A stretch of 64,000 nt of DNA from Erwinia sp. S63 (GCF_016625195.1 NZ_JACVUP010000008.1:62001-126000); one strand, 5' to 3'. Shown: positions 10,042 through 19,351, counted from the stretch's first letter. Notes: generated by a model not told the origin, from the letters alone. Numbers and translations: made by a program.

Positions 10042-10072
10042 CCGCAGCGAAGACGTTTTGGCTTCGCTGCGG
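10042..10072. terminator. Shared terminator, PLP enzyme gene and cueO
   Basis: Perfect 11-bp stem CCGCAGCGAAG / CTTCGCTGCGG with a 9-base loop, placed between two convergent genes, 12 bases from the cueO stop. It is likely bidirectional. Confidence 0.75.
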
Positions 10073-10084
10073 TGTGGTAGTCAC

Positions 10085-11749
10085 TTAGCCGACGGTGAAG
10101 CCTAGCATCATGCCGGTATCTTCATGCTCCAGCAGATGGCAATGCGCCATGTAGGCGTTATCGGCATTGGCAACGTAGTTAAACCGCACCAGCACCTCAC
10201 TGCGCCAGCCGTTGACGCTGACCATGTCTTTCCAGCCCGCGCGATGCGGTGCTGGCGGCTTGCCGTTTTCTGACAGGATGCGGAACTGGGTGCCATGAAT
10301 GTGGAACGGATGCAGCATGGCATCGCCCTCACCGGAAATGGTCCATTTTTCTAGCTTGCCGAGTTCAGCATTGAACATCGGCTTGGCCATGTTAAACGCC
10401 TGACCGTTGATTTTATTGCCGTTGTGGAAATCGTAAGCCGCCGTTTTTGCGTGATCCATCGGCATACTGCCATGGTCCATCTTCATGGCACCGCCGCTCA
10501 TGTCCATATTGCCGTGATCCATCTGCATGGCCCCACCCTTCGAGTCCATGCTGCCGTGATCCATCTGCATGGCCCCGCCCTTCGAATCCATGCTGCCGTG
10601 GTCCATTTTCATCCCTGCCATGGCTTTATGACCGTAGCGATCCATCAGCGCCTGCATGCCTTGTTGATCCAGTTGCGGATCCATCATCAGTTGTAGCCAG
10701 CGACTTTGCACGCCTTCACTTGATGGCACAGGCGGCAGATCCACCAGTTTATCCGGCATCGTGCCACTCGCCATCACGCGCAGCGGCAGAATTTGCACCA
10801 ACGGCAAAGGCTGATCAAAAGGCGCCAGCGTCATGCCCATTTGCGTCACCGGCAGCGTCACCATGTCAAAGGTTTTGCCGTCTGAGGTATCAATCATCAC
10901 TTCGAAACGCTCGCCCGGCAGCAGCGGCAGGCTATCGACTTTCACCGGCTCCGCCAGCAAACCGCCATCGCTGGCAATCACGTACATTGGGCGCTTATCA
11001 CTGGTGGCGATATCCAGCGAGCGAGCATTGCAGCCATTCAACAGGCGCAAGCGCAGCCAGCCGCGTGGCACCGCCTGCTGCGGATATTGCACGCCGTTGG
11101 TTAACATCATGTCACCAAACCAGCCCACCGCCGCGCGCATGATATCGAGTTGATAATCGATTTTTGCACCGTCTTTGGTCAGCTGTTTATCCTGGAAAAT
11201 CAGCGGTACGTCATCTTCGCCCCACTGCATCGGCAGACGCAATTTGCCGGAATCTTCATCCTCCAGCAGCACCAATCCCGCCAGCCCCTGCGCCACCTGA
11301 TACCCGGTTTTTCCATGCAGATGAGGATGGAACCAACAGGTGGCAGCCGGTTGATCGGGGGTAAACGTCACCTGACGGGAGGCGCCAGGCGCAATCACTC
11401 CCTGTGGTCCGCCATCAACATCGCCGGGGATTTCCAGCCCATGCCAGTGCAATGTTGTCGCTTCCGCCAGCCGATTATGGATATTCACCGTCACCGCTTT
11501 CTCGCGCGGTAGTCGCAGCGCCGGGCCGAGCAGACTGCCGTTGTAGCCCCAGGTCGGGACGGATTTTCCGTTCCATTGGCTGGTGCCACTCATCGCGGTG
11601 AGCGTGTACTGTCCGCGCGCATCAGGCTGCAAAATAGAGGGAATCGGTAATAGCGGACGCGTAGCCGCCATAAGCGAACGGCTCCACAGTGGCAGAGCGC
11701 CTGCCGCGCTGAGTGCAGCAGTCAATTTTAGAAAATGACGACGTTGCAT
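10085..11749 (-). CDS. cueO: Multicopper oxidase, cuprous oxidase CueO
   Basis: CueO is a periplasmic multicopper oxidase that turns Cu(I) into less toxic Cu(II). The 554-residue protein begins with a Tat signal ([12 protein letters not shown]). Copper ligands are seen in [28 protein letters not shown] and the C-terminal [13 protein letters not shown] with its type-1 Cu ligands. A Met/His-rich insert between domains is built from repeats of a 14-residue unit ([14 protein letters not shown]). The start at 11749 has AAGGA seven bases upstream and places the RR motif at residues 3-4; a longer frame to 11809 would hide the Tat signal. A CueR-type promoter lies upstream. Confidence 0.96.
   Translation of the reverse strand: MQRRHFLKLTAALSAAGALPLWSRSLMAATRPLLPIPSILQPDARGQYTLTAMSGTSQWNGKSVPTWGYNGSLLGPALRLPREKAVTVNIHNRLAEATTLHWHGLEIPGDVDGGPQGVIAPGASRQVTFTPDQPAATCWFHPHLHGKTGYQVAQGLAGLVLLEDEDSGKLRLPMQWGEDDVPLIFQDKQLTKDGAKIDYQLDIMRAAVGWFGDMMLTNGVQYPQQAVPRGWLRLRLLNGCNARSLDIATSDKRPMYVIASDGGLLAEPVKVDSLPLLPGERFEVMIDTSDGKTFDMVTLPVTQMGMTLAPFDQPLPLVQILPLRVMASGTMPDKLVDLPPVPSSEGVQSRWLQLMMDPQLDQQGMQALMDRYGHKAMAGMKMDHGSMDSKGGAMQMDHGSMDSKGGAMQMDHGNMDMSGGAMKMDHGSMPMDHAKTAAYDFHNGNKINGQAFNMAKPMFNAELGKLEKWTISGEGDAMLHPFHIHGTQFRILSENGKPPAPHRAGWKDMVSVNGWRSEVLVRFNYVANADNAYMAHCHLLEHEDTGMMLGFTVG
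10469..10594 (-). repeat. 42-bp tandem repeats in the cueO Met-rich region
   Basis: Three consecutive 42-bp units (10469-10510, 10511-10552, 10553-10594) and a partial fourth encode 14-residue Met/His-rich blocks. Units two and three differ at only two bases, so they arose recently by duplication; the first is more diverged. The repeat keeps frame, so copy number can vary without breaking the enzyme. Confidence 0.85.
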
Positions 11750-11778
11750 ATGCTTATCCTTGTCGTGAATATGGGCAC

Positions 11779-11809
11779 AGCGTAAACCTTTACCCTGCGG
11801 GAGGGTCAA
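11779..11809 (-). promoter_or_regulatory. CueR-type copper-responsive promoter of cueO
   Basis: On the minus strand a -35 box TTGACC (11809-11804) and a -10 box TACGCT (11784-11779) are separated by 19 bases, the over-long spacing typical of MerR-family activation. The spacer holds an imperfect dyad with outer ACC...GGT (11786-11806) that resembles E. coli CueR operators at copA and cueO. The cueO ATG is 29 bases downstream of the -10 box. Confidence 0.8.
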
Positions 11810-11926
11810 GCCCTGAAACAGAATGCACTGATAAAAAGCGCGGGAATCGCCCGTTTGGGCAAATTTAGCGGAATCCCTGCAATAACTGTGCTAACGTCAA
11901 TTCATTGCCCCTTGTTGAGAATGATT

Positions 11927-12274
11927 ATGACGAAAAGCATCAAGATCCTGCTGCTGGCGGGACTCCTTGGCTTCTCCTCCACCAGTTTTGCCCTGAGCGA
12001 ATCCGAAGCAGAAGATCTGGCCGATCTGACCGCAGTGTTTGTTTATCTGAAAAACGATTGCGGCTATCAGGACCTGCCTGATGCACAGATTCGCAAAGCA
12101 CTGGTGTTTTTTGCCCAGCAGAACCGCTGGGACCTGAGTAATTACAGCAACTACAACATGAAGTCGCTCGGTGAAGAGAGTTACAAAGATTTGAGCGGTA
12201 TCGCCATCACCAATGACAAGAAGTGTAAGTCGCTGGCGCGTGACTCACTGAGCCTGCTCGCTTACGTCAAATAG
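11927..12274 (+). CDS. yacC: Exported protein YacC (PulS/OutS-like)
   Basis: A 115-residue secreted protein. The N-terminus (residues 1-22, KSIKILLLAGLLGF then SSTSFA) is a clear Sec signal peptide. The mature part has two Cys (in KNDCGY and DKKCKS) likely to form a disulfide, and resembles the PulS/OutS pilotin-like family to which E. coli YacC belongs. The start at 11927 is preferred over ATG 11921 and over a longer frame because GAG lies seven bases upstream. It sits just before speE as in E. coli; its role is unproven. Confidence 0.85.
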   Translation: MTKSIKILLLAGLLGFSSTSFALSESEAEDLADLTAVFVYLKNDCGYQDLPDAQIRKALVFFAQQNRWDLSNYSNYNMKSLGEESYKDLSGIAITNDKKCKSLARDSLSLLAYVK

Positions 12275-12381
12275 CCCGCCATCCCGCTCTGCTGCTGAAG
12301 ATTTGACCGTGCAACCACGGTCATAATTCGCTATGCTTTTCCCCTAATTTCATGGCGATGACATTCGAGGAGAGCCCCATC

Positions 12382-13245
12382 ATGGCCCAGAATGAAATGT
12401 GGTATGAGACGCTTCATGCCGGATTTGGACAGTATTTCACGGTAGATAAACTGCTCTATCGCGACAAAACGGCGCATCAGGATCTGGTGATCTTTGAAAA
12501 TGCCGCATTTGGTCGTGTCATGGCGCTGGACGGTGTGGTGCAAACCACCGAGCGCGATGAGTTCATCTACCACGAAATGATGACCCACGTGCCGCTTCTG
12601 GCGCACGGCAAGGCGAAACGCGTGCTGATCATTGGCGGCGGCGACGGCGCTATGTTGCGCGAAGTCTCACGTCATCACACGATCGAACAGATCACCATGG
12701 TCGAGATCGATGCGGGTGTAGTGAGCTTCTGCAAAGAGTATCTGCCCAATCACAGCGCCGGTGCCTATGACGATCCCCGGCTGAATCTGGTGATTGATGA
12801 TGGCGTCAATTTCGTTACCCAGACGCAAGATAAGTTCGACGTCATTATTTCCGATTGCACCGATCCCATCGGTCCCGGCGAAAGTCTGTTTACCTCTGAA
12901 TTCTATGCCGGCTGTAAACAAGCGCTGAATCCAGGCGGAATCTTCGTGGCACAGAATGGCGTCTGTTTCCTGCAGCAGGACGAAGCGATCAACAGCCATC
13001 GTAAACTCGGCCATTACTTCTCCGACGTCAGCTTTTACCAGGCGGCGATCCCCACCTATTACGGCGGCATCATGACGTTTGCCTGGGCAAGTGATAATGA
13101 GTCATTGCGCCAGTGGGACGCGGCGACCCTGGAGTCGCGTTTTGAAGACGCGGGCCTGCGCTGCCGCTATTACAACCCCGCGATACATGTCGGTAGCTTT
13201 GCCTTGCCGCAATATCTGCTGAATGCTTTATCGTGTGAGGAGTGA
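12382..13245 (+). CDS. speE: Spermidine synthase
   Basis: SpeE transfers aminopropyl from decarboxylated S-adenosylmethionine to putrescine. The 287-residue sequence has the nucleotide-binding [13 protein letters not shown] motif, the VEIDAGVV acidic loop and the catalytic [12 protein letters not shown] stretch. The start at 12382 has GAGGAGAG eight bases upstream and yields [11 protein letters not shown], the conserved N-terminus. speD follows after five bases and supplies the aminopropyl donor, so the two form one operon. Confidence 0.98.
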   Translation: MAQNEMWYETLHAGFGQYFTVDKLLYRDKTAHQDLVIFENAAFGRVMALDGVVQTTERDEFIYHEMMTHVPLLAHGKAKRVLIIGGGDGAMLREVSRHHTIEQITMVEIDAGVVSFCKEYLPNHSAGAYDDPRLNLVIDDGVNFVTQTQDKFDVIISDCTDPIGPGESLFTSEFYAGCKQALNPGGIFVAQNGVCFLQQDEAINSHRKLGHYFSDVSFYQAAIPTYYGGIMTFAWASDNESLRQWDAATLESRFEDAGLRCRYYNPAIHVGSFALPQYLLNALSCEE

Positions 13246-13250
13246 CGAAA

Positions 13251-14060
13251 TTGCAAAAGCTGAAACTACACGGCTTCAATAATCTGACGAAGAGCCTGAG
13301 TTTTTGTATTTACGATATTTGCTACGCCAACAGCGAAGCCGAACGCGATGGCTATATCGCCTATATCGATGAGCAATACAACGCCAATCGCCTCACCGAA
13401 ATCCTGACCGAGACCTGTTCGATCATTGGTGCCAACGTGCTGAACATCGCGCGCCAGGATTATGAGCCGCAGGGGGCCAGCGTTACCATTCTGGTCAGCG
13501 AAGAGCCGATCAATCCGCAAGATATCGACAAATCAGAGCATCCGGGCCCGCTGCCCAATTCGGTAGTGGCGCATCTGGATAAGAGCCATATCTGCGTGCA
13601 CACCTATCCGGAAAGTCATCCTGAAGGCGGGTTGTGTACCTTCCGTGCAGATATTGAAGTCTCAACTTGCGGCGTCATTTCACCGCTGAAGGCGCTGAAC
13701 TACCTGATTCACCAGTTAGAGTCGGACATCGTCACCCTTGATTATCGCGTGCGGGGTTTTACCCGTGACGTGAACGGCGTGAAACACTTTATCGATCATG
13801 AGATCAATTCGGTGCAGAACTTTATGTCCGAGGATATGAAAGCGATGTACGACATGGTGGATGTGAACGTTTATCAGGAAAATATCTTTCATACCAAGAT
13901 GTTACTGAAGGAATTTGACCTGAAGTATTACCTGTTCAACACCAAACCTGAAGATCTGAGTCCGCAAGAGCACAAGCGCATCACCAATCTGCTGTGGAAA
14001 GAGATGCGTGAAATCTACTATGGCCGCAATATTCCGGCGACGGGATTAAAACTGTTATAG
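13251..14060 (+). CDS. speD: S-adenosylmethionine decarboxylase proenzyme
   Basis: SpeD decarboxylates S-adenosylmethionine and is a self-cleaving pyruvoyl enzyme. Starting at TTG 13251, with GAGGAG eight bases upstream, the protein is 269 residues. The cleavage pair then falls at K111-S112 ([13 protein letters not shown]), the same numbering as E. coli, which supports the TTG start over GTG 13242. The N-terminus [13 protein letters not shown] and the [20 protein letters not shown] core match the enterobacterial form. The C-terminus is a few residues longer than in E. coli. Confidence 0.96.
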   Translation: MQKLKLHGFNNLTKSLSFCIYDICYANSEAERDGYIAYIDEQYNANRLTEILTETCSIIGANVLNIARQDYEPQGASVTILVSEEPINPQDIDKSEHPGPLPNSVVAHLDKSHICVHTYPESHPEGGLCTFRADIEVSTCGVISPLKALNYLIHQLESDIVTLDYRVRGFTRDVNGVKHFIDHEINSVQNFMSEDMKAMYDMVDVNVYQENIFHTKMLLKEFDLKYYLFNTKPEDLSPQEHKRITNLLWKEMREIYYGRNIPATGLKLL

Positions 14061-14065
14061 TGGAT

Positions 14066-14095
14066 TATAAAGTCGCCAGTGATGGCGACTTTATA
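14066..14095. terminator. Bidirectional terminator between speD and the DeoR gene
   Basis: Perfect 12-bp stem TATAAAGTCGCC / GGCGACTTTATA with a 6-base loop. It begins six bases after the speD stop and ends four bases before the stop of the convergent regulator gene. Confidence 0.85.
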
Positions 14096-14098
14096 GCA

Positions 14099-14860
14099 TC
14101 AAGCCGTTAGCTCCAGCCCAATACCGCGCTCGCGTAACTCGCGGCACACCACCTCATCCAGACGCGCATCCGTCACCACATCGGTCAAACTATCAATCGG
14201 CGCGGCGCAATACAGCGACCAGGAACCGTATTTACTGCTGTCCGCCAGCAAGATGCGGCGACGAGCATTCGCCAGCAGATCCATCTTCAATCCGGCTTTA
14301 TCTTCCGTCGGCGTGGTAATCCCGCGCTCGATACTCCATGAGTTACAGCTGACAAACGCGATATCGGGATTGATGCTACGCAACAATCGACGACCATGTT
14401 CGCCAATGCAGGACTGGCTGGAGTCATCAATGCGGCCGCCAATAATGGTGGTTTCAATCTGCTTGAATTCAGACAGGAACAGCGCGATGTGCAGGTCGGC
14501 AGTGATCACTCGCAGCTTCAAATGTGTCAGCTGTCGAGCCAGTTCCAGCATGGTGGTACCGGCATCCAGCACCACGGAGTCACCTGACTGCACATAACTG
14601 GCGGCAAACTGCGCGATGGCCTGCTTCTCGGCCAGATTACGCTGCATCTTTTCCAGCGTGGTCGGCTGAGCAGGAATAAAGCGATTGAGCGTCACCCCGC
14701 CATGGCTGCGGCTAATGACGCCTTCCTTGTCGAGCTTGATCAGATCGCGGCGGATCGTCGCCGGTGAAGCCGAGATCGCACTCACCAGCTGTTCTACAGT
14801 GACCAGATTATGACTTTTCAGGTAGTCCATAATCTGGTCGAGACGGCTTTGTCCCTTCAT
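14099..14860 (-). CDS. DeoR-family transcription regulator
   Basis: A 253-residue DeoR-type regulator. The N-terminal winged helix-turn-helix covers about residues 6-57, with the family signature around [18 protein letters not shown] and the wing RSHGGV. The C-terminal ligand domain has [15 protein letters not shown], the phosphosugar-binding loop of this fold. It is the last gene of the kinase-pdxA2-deoR unit, six bases after pdxA2, so it is likely autoregulated and probably controls both divergent operons of the island. The inducer is probably a phosphorylated pathway intermediate (inference). Confidence 0.88.
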   Translation of the reverse strand: MKGQSRLDQIMDYLKSHNLVTVEQLVSAISASPATIRRDLIKLDKEGVISRSHGGVTLNRFIPAQPTTLEKMQRNLAEKQAIAQFAASYVQSGDSVVLDAGTTMLELARQLTHLKLRVITADLHIALFLSEFKQIETTIIGGRIDDSSQSCIGEHGRRLLRSINPDIAFVSCNSWSIERGITTPTEDKAGLKMDLLANARRRILLADSSKYGSWSLYCAAPIDSLTDVVTDARLDEVVCRELRERGIGLELTA

Positions 14861-14866
14861 ATTTCC

Positions 14867-15847
14867 CTATGCTAGCTGCATCGCGAGTTTAATGGAGATC
14901 GCCATGCTCGCAGAGTTCGCTTTACCTGTCCAGGCGATATCAAACGCCGTGCCGTGGTCCGCGGAAGTACGGATAAACGGCAGGCCAGCGGTGATATTGA
15001 CGCCATCATAAAAGCCTAACAATTTCAGAGGGATGTGCCCCTGGTCGTGATACATCGCCACCACCATATCGTACTGACCTTGCTGGCACTGCAGGAACAC
15101 GGTATCCGGCGGGCAAGGGCCATAAACATCAATGCCCTTCTCTTTCATCACTTTAATCGCCGGTGCTACGGTGGTGATCTCTTCGTCACCAAACAGGCCA
15201 TTTTCGCCCGCGTGCGGGTTCACCCCGGCGACGGCTATGCGCGGCTTATCGAAACCGACGCGGCGCAGGAAGGTATCCGCCATGCCAATTACCGTCTGGA
15301 TGCGATCGCCATTCAGGGTGTCGAGGAACTTACGCAGCGCGATATGCGTTGTCACGTGGATCACCTTCAGATGATCGGTGTACAGCACCATGGCGTAGTT
15401 TTTGGTGTTAGTCAGCTGCGCCAATAGTTCGGTGTGCCCCGGATAAATATGCCCGGCTGAATGCAGCGCTTCTTTATTGAGTGGAGCGGTGGCAATCGCG
15501 TGGACTTCACCGGCCAGCGCCAGTTCGGTGGCGCGCTTTACGCAGCGCCAGGCCAAATCACCCGCTTCTTTCTGCACTACGCCCGGTTTTAAGGCTTCAG
15601 GATTCGCCAGCGGCTCATCGATCACGTTGATGATGCCGGGTGCGAAATGCGCGTCTTTGACGTTATCCAGTACGCGTAATTCAGCCTGCGGTGTAATGTT
15701 CAATCCCATCACCCGACGCAGCGTGCTGGCACAGCCGACCACCACTGCCGGGATACCCGCCAGGTCACCTTCCGCTAACGCTTTAATGATAATCTCCGGG
15801 CTGATGCCCGCCGGATCGCCCATGGTCACCGCAATAATTTTATTCAC
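14867..15847 (-). CDS. pdxA2: PdxA2-type 4-phospho-tetronate dehydrogenase
   Basis: This is a PdxA homologue of 326 residues. PdxA2 enzymes oxidise 4-phospho-D-threonate or 4-phospho-D-erythronate; decarboxylation then gives dihydroxyacetone phosphate. The three metal-binding His lie in YPGHTELLA, NPHAGENG and YHDQGHIPLK, and VTMGDPAGISPE opens the protein. Gene context, next to a DUF1537 kinase and away from vitamin B6 genes, favours the catabolic role over pyridoxal synthesis. The start is GTG 15847, with GAGGAG seven bases upstream, and overlaps the kinase stop by eight bases; a start at 15862 is possible but adds unlike residues. Confidence 0.88.
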   Translation of the reverse strand: MNKIIAVTMGDPAGISPEIIIKALAEGDLAGIPAVVVGCASTLRRVMGLNITPQAELRVLDNVKDAHFAPGIINVIDEPLANPEALKPGVVQKEAGDLAWRCVKRATELALAGEVHAIATAPLNKEALHSAGHIYPGHTELLAQLTNTKNYAMVLYTDHLKVIHVTTHIALRKFLDTLNGDRIQTVIGMADTFLRRVGFDKPRIAVAGVNPHAGENGLFGDEEITTVAPAIKVMKEKGIDVYGPCPPDTVFLQCQQGQYDMVVAMYHDQGHIPLKLLGFYDGVNITAGLPFIRTSADHGTAFDIAWTGKANSASMAISIKLAMQLA

Positions 15848-17111
15848 TCGACTTCTCCTCAATGAAACGGATGGCTTCTACCAGGGTGTTTTCGTCACCA
15901 AAGCCACCCGCTTTGGTCATCACCGGCAGGTGTAATTCGCTATTTAGCAGAACCCCGTGCGGCACACAGCCCGCCACCAGGCCCTGAATCTGGAAACCTT
16001 TGGCGCCGAGCGCCTGTGCGACAGCCATCGCCACGTCGCCGCCCGAAAGATACAACCCGGCAGGCAAGGCATGACGGCAAACGCTGTGGGTCAATTGGGC
16101 GAGGAAGAGGCAGATGCGTTCTCCCAGTTCCTGGCGTGACACCTGATGTTGCTGACACAGCTGTTCGATTTCATGACGTTGTTCTGCATGCTGCGTGGTG
16201 CGCACCACGCAGTGCGCGCCGTCGCGCAACGCCTGTTGCATCGCCTGCTGCCACTCAGCGGCCTGCGGCCACGCGGGCTGAGCAAACAGCTGGCGGATAT
16301 CGATATCGATAATGCGGATGTCACGCTGGGTCGCGAGGCGGGCGATTTGCTGCTGCGCGATGGCGCTCATCGAACCCACCACGGCCAGCACCGGCCTGGC
16401 CGGACGCGCCGCCAGATATTCGCCCAGGGCATCACCTAATCCAGAAGCGCCCGCGAGGAGTGGTCGTGCGGATAAACTCGCCGCCGCCGCCACGATCAGC
16501 GCAATGTCAGCATCCTGCTCGGCATCCAGCACTACTAAGCCCTGCTTACTGGCGAGCACCTGTGCCAGCTTGCCACTGCGCACCGTCGCCAAGTCCAGAG
16601 TTTCACCTGTCAGATCGCTTTGCATGTGCAGGCGGGTTAACACATGACTACTGGTCACCGGGGTTTTCGGGTCGCTGGCAAATTCGGTGTCCGTCAGACG
16701 CTGCTGGTTGATCCAGACTTCACCTTCACGCGTGGTGCGGCCGAGTTTTGGCACGGCGGGCACCACCAGCGCTAAGGTTTTACCGCTGGCATGTAACGTG
16801 GCTTCTATCTCTGCGCCGGGATTGCCACGCAGCGTGGAATCAATCTTTTTAAACAACCAGCCATCCTGGGCAATCGCCTGATGCTGCTGTAATGCTAGCG
16901 TTGTACGATGCGCTGCTTCTGCTGCGCTGACTGCACGGCTGTCGGTGCTGATGACCAGCACATCGGCGCTGGTAGCATCGTGTGGCGTGCGGCTATCAAA
17001 CAGCACATGCACCTTTGCGCCTGCTCGCGCCAGTCCACTACCGGCGTCATTGGCACCGGTAAAATCATCCGCAATCACTAAGACGGGTGTTTTCCATGGC
17101 TGTGAAGTCAT
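15840..17111 (-). CDS. dtnK: Four-carbon acid sugar kinase (DUF1537), D-threonate kinase-like
   Basis: A 423-residue kinase of the DUF1537 family, whose members phosphorylate D-threonate, D-erythronate or 3-oxo-tetronates at C4. The N-terminal substrate domain opens with VIADDFTGANDAG (about residues 12-24), followed by FKKIDSTLRGN; the C-terminal nucleotide domain has LYLSGGDVAMAVAQALG and TKAGGFG. Pairing with PdxA2 fits D-threonate or D-erythronate kinase better than the OtnK group, which usually sits beside other dehydrogenases. Exact substrate is unproven. It is first in its operon, with GAGGAAAGAGA before the ATG, and is divergent from the dehydrogenase gene at 17301. Confidence 0.82.
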   Translation of the reverse strand: MTSQPWKTPVLVIADDFTGANDAGSGLARAGAKVHVLFDSRTPHDATSADVLVISTDSRAVSAAEAAHRTTLALQQHQAIAQDGWLFKKIDSTLRGNPGAEIEATLHASGKTLALVVPAVPKLGRTTREGEVWINQQRLTDTEFASDPKTPVTSSHVLTRLHMQSDLTGETLDLATVRSGKLAQVLASKQGLVVLDAEQDADIALIVAAAASLSARPLLAGASGLGDALGEYLAARPARPVLAVVGSMSAIAQQQIARLATQRDIRIIDIDIRQLFAQPAWPQAAEWQQAMQQALRDGAHCVVRTTQHAEQRHEIEQLCQQHQVSRQELGERICLFLAQLTHSVCRHALPAGLYLSGGDVAMAVAQALGAKGFQIQGLVAGCVPHGVLLNSELHLPVMTKAGGFGDENTLVEAIRFIEEKSSE

Positions 17112-17144
17112 TCTCTTTCCTCTGCCGGCAGCTCGCCGTGTTGA

Positions 17145-17218
17145 GATTGATTATATTCAATCATGATTGATTATATGTGAGCAAGATCAAATTATTTGAA
17201 ATCAATTTGTCCTATAAA
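17145..17218. promoter_or_regulatory. Divergent promoter region with a shared CRP-like site
   Basis: A CRP-like site TGTGA-N6-TCAAA (17176-17191, centre 17183.5) lies between two genes read in opposite directions. On the minus strand a perfect TATAAT (17155-17150) puts the inferred start near 17143, so the site is centred at about -40.5. On the plus strand TATAAA (17213-17218) puts the start near 17225 and the site at -41.5. Two palindromes flank it: TCAATCATGATTGA (17157-17170) and TCAAATTATTTGA (17187-17199), candidate DeoR operators. GATTGATTATAT occurs twice, 20 bases apart (17145, 17165). Functional roles are inferred from spacing only. Confidence 0.6.
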
Positions 17219-17242
17219 TTTAGGCACTGTAGTGACAGAACC

Positions 17243-17276
17243 CGTACTGAATGAGCAAAGTTAATCATTTAGTACG
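17243..17276 (+). promoter_or_regulatory. 12-bp inverted repeat before the dehydrogenase gene
   Basis: CGTACTGAATGA and TCATTTAGTACG form arms with one mismatch and a 10-base spacer, ending 24 bases before the ATG. It would lie in the 5' leader of the plus-strand operon. It may be a second operator or an RNA hairpin. Confidence 0.5.
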
Positions 17277-17300
17277 AAAAAACCGCGATAAGGGTATGAA

Positions 17301-18449
17301 ATGAATATCAACAGCACCGTGATCAGTGGCTTCCAGGCGCTTAATGACCTCAGTTATTTACTGCAAGGTAAAGAAAAAGCGCTTCTGGTCACCGACAAGA
17401 ATATCGAAGGCATTCCAACGGTTCAGTCGCTGATCGCGCAGCTGAAGCAGCAGATCAGCAGTTTGAGCATTGTGAACAGCGTGCCGCCGGAGCCGAGCCA
17501 GCACGATGTCGCCGCGATTGTTGCTGCATTACCGTCAACCGACATCGATCTGGTGATTGGCGTGGGCGGTGGCAGCGTGTTGGATGTCGCCAAACTGCTG
17601 TCGATTCTGTGCGTTGACGGTGCGCCGACACTGGATGCCCTGCTGGCCGGTGAGAAACCACTGACCCGCACCACGTCACTGTTGATCCCGACCACCGCCG
17701 GCACCGGCTCTGAAGCCACGCCGAACGCGATCCTGGCGATCCCTGAGAAAGAGACCAAAGTCGGCATCATTACTCCGGTGATGCTACCCGATTATGTCGC
17801 ACTGGTGCCTGAACTGACCACCAGCATGCCACCGCATATCGCCTCTTCCACTGGTATCGATGCACTCTGTCATCTGATCGAGTGCTTTACCGCCACCGTG
17901 TCCAATCCGGTGAGTGATAACTATGCGCTGATCGGCATGAAAAAGCTGTTTGCCAGCCTGGAGACCACCATTGCCGAACCGGGCAATCTGGAAGCGCGCC
18001 TGAATATGTTGTGGGCTTCTTATTACGGTGGCGCATCGATTGCCCACGCCGGTACCCATCTGGTGCATGCGATGTCCTATCCGCTGGGCGGCAAATATCA
18101 TCTGCCGCACGGCGTGGCGAACGCCATTCTGCTGGCACCGTGCATGCGCTTTGTGCGCCCCGCCGCCGTGAGTAAATTCGCGCAGGCCTACGATCTGCTG
18201 CCGGACGCCGATGCCTCACTGGATGAAGAAGCCAAATCGCACGCGCTGGTGGAGTACTTTGCCGCGCTGGTGAAACGTCTCAAACTGCCTGCCAGTCTGG
18301 AAGAACTGGGCATCGGCACGGATCACCTGCCGTATCTGGTTGAAGCCGCGCTCGACGTGCAGCGACTGATGAAGAATGTACCGATGAAAGTGAGCGCCGA
18401 TGACGTACGAAACGTCTACCTGACGCTGTTTCCGGCTTTGAATCACTAA
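17301..18449 (+). CDS. Iron-containing alcohol dehydrogenase
   Basis: A 382-residue group III alcohol dehydrogenase. The NAD-binding GGGS is at residues 89-92 (IGVGGGSVLDVAK); the metal ligands are D187 and H191 (GIDALCHLIE), H256 (HLVHAMSYPLGG) and H270 (LPHGVAN), with the family's 14-residue spacing between the last two. It probably oxidises or reduces an aldehyde or hydroxyacid in the island's pathway; the substrate is unknown. AAGGG lies a few bases upstream of the ATG. The aldolase gene follows after 17 bases, so it may handle the aldehyde that aldolase releases (inference). Confidence 0.88.
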   Translation: MNINSTVISGFQALNDLSYLLQGKEKALLVTDKNIEGIPTVQSLIAQLKQQISSLSIVNSVPPEPSQHDVAAIVAALPSTDIDLVIGVGGGSVLDVAKLLSILCVDGAPTLDALLAGEKPLTRTTSLLIPTTAGTGSEATPNAILAIPEKETKVGIITPVMLPDYVALVPELTTSMPPHIASSTGIDALCHLIECFTATVSNPVSDNYALIGMKKLFASLETTIAEPGNLEARLNMLWASYYGGASIAHAGTHLVHAMSYPLGGKYHLPHGVANAILLAPCMRFVRPAAVSKFAQAYDLLPDADASLDEEAKSHALVEYFAALVKRLKLPASLEELGIGTDHLPYLVEAALDVQRLMKNVPMKVSADDVRNVYLTLFPALNH

Positions 18450-18466
18450 GGATTAATGAGGGAATC

Positions 18467-19351
18467 ATGAGCAAGAAAATTCAGGGCGTTTTAACCGCCA
18501 TCGTCACCACCTTTGACAGTGAAGGTGCGTTTAATCCCGCGGCTCAGCGCCTGCAGGTGCAACGTCAGCTCAGCGCCGGCAACGGTATTTTCTGCGGCGG
18601 CACCAACGGTGAGTTCTTTGTGCTCAACGAGCAGGAGAAGTTAGCTGTTACCGAAACCTGTGTCGATGAAGTGAACGGCGTTGCGCCCGTAGTGGCGCAC
18701 ATCGGTGAGATCTCTACCCGTGAAACCATCCGTCTCGGCAAACAAGTTGCCAAACTGGGCGTAGATGCGGTTTCAGTGATCACCCCGTATTTCGTGCCGC
18801 TGAAGCAGGAAGAGTTGATTGCCCACTACCGCGCGGTGGCAGATGCGATTGAAGTACCGCTGTATCTGTACAACATCCCTGCACGCACCGGCAACACCTT
18901 GCAGCCGGAAACCGTGCGCGCGCTGGCTTCGCATCCCAACATTATCGGCATCAAAGACAGCGCGGGCAGCTATGAAAGTCTGAGCGGTTTCCTGAAAGCT
19001 GCGGAAGGCGTAGAGAACTTCAACGTGCTGACCGGCCCAGACTCGCTGATCCATCGCGGTTTTGTTGAAGGCTGCACCGCCTGTATTTCGGGTCTCGCCA
19101 ACGTGGCACCGAAAGAGATCAACGCTATCTGGGCACGTTTCCACGCGGGCGATATTGAAGGTTCACGTCAGGCACAAGAGAACATCACCGGCCTGCGTAC
19201 CGATCTCTATAGCGTCGGTTTCCCACCGGCCACCGTGAAGAAAGCCGTTTCACTGCTGGGTTCGGATGTGGGTAACAGCCGCTATGCGGTGAGCTTCTCT
19301 GCCGAAGAAGAGCAGAAGATCCGCCAGATCGTGAACCAGTACCTGCAGTAA
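18467..19351 (+). CDS. DapA-family aldolase/lyase
   Basis: A 294-residue member of the DHDPS / N-acetylneuraminate lyase family. The Schiff-base Lys is K163 (GIKDSAG), the catalytic Tyr is Y135 in LYNIPARTG, and the carboxylate-binding motif is GGTNGEF at 44-50. True DapA normally has a T-T rather than T-N in this loop, and a lysine-synthesis role is unlikely in this operon. It probably makes or breaks a 2-keto-3-deoxy sugar acid to pyruvate and an aldehyde. Family members are diverse, so the substrate is left open. Confidence 0.85.
   Translation: MSKKIQGVLTAIVTTFDSEGAFNPAAQRLQVQRQLSAGNGIFCGGTNGEFFVLNEQEKLAVTETCVDEVNGVAPVVAHIGEISTRETIRLGKQVAKLGVDAVSVITPYFVPLKQEELIAHYRAVADAIEVPLYLYNIPARTGNTLQPETVRALASHPNIIGIKDSAGSYESLSGFLKAAEGVENFNVLTGPDSLIHRGFVEGCTACISGLANVAPKEINAIWARFHAGDIEGSRQAQENITGLRTDLYSVGFPPATVKKAVSLLGSDVGNSRYAVSFSAEEEQKIRQIVNQYLQ

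Noticed and set aside
9906..10088. 60-codon frame in the gap before cueO
   Set aside because: No ribosome binding site, runs through the shared terminator hairpin, no recognisable features.
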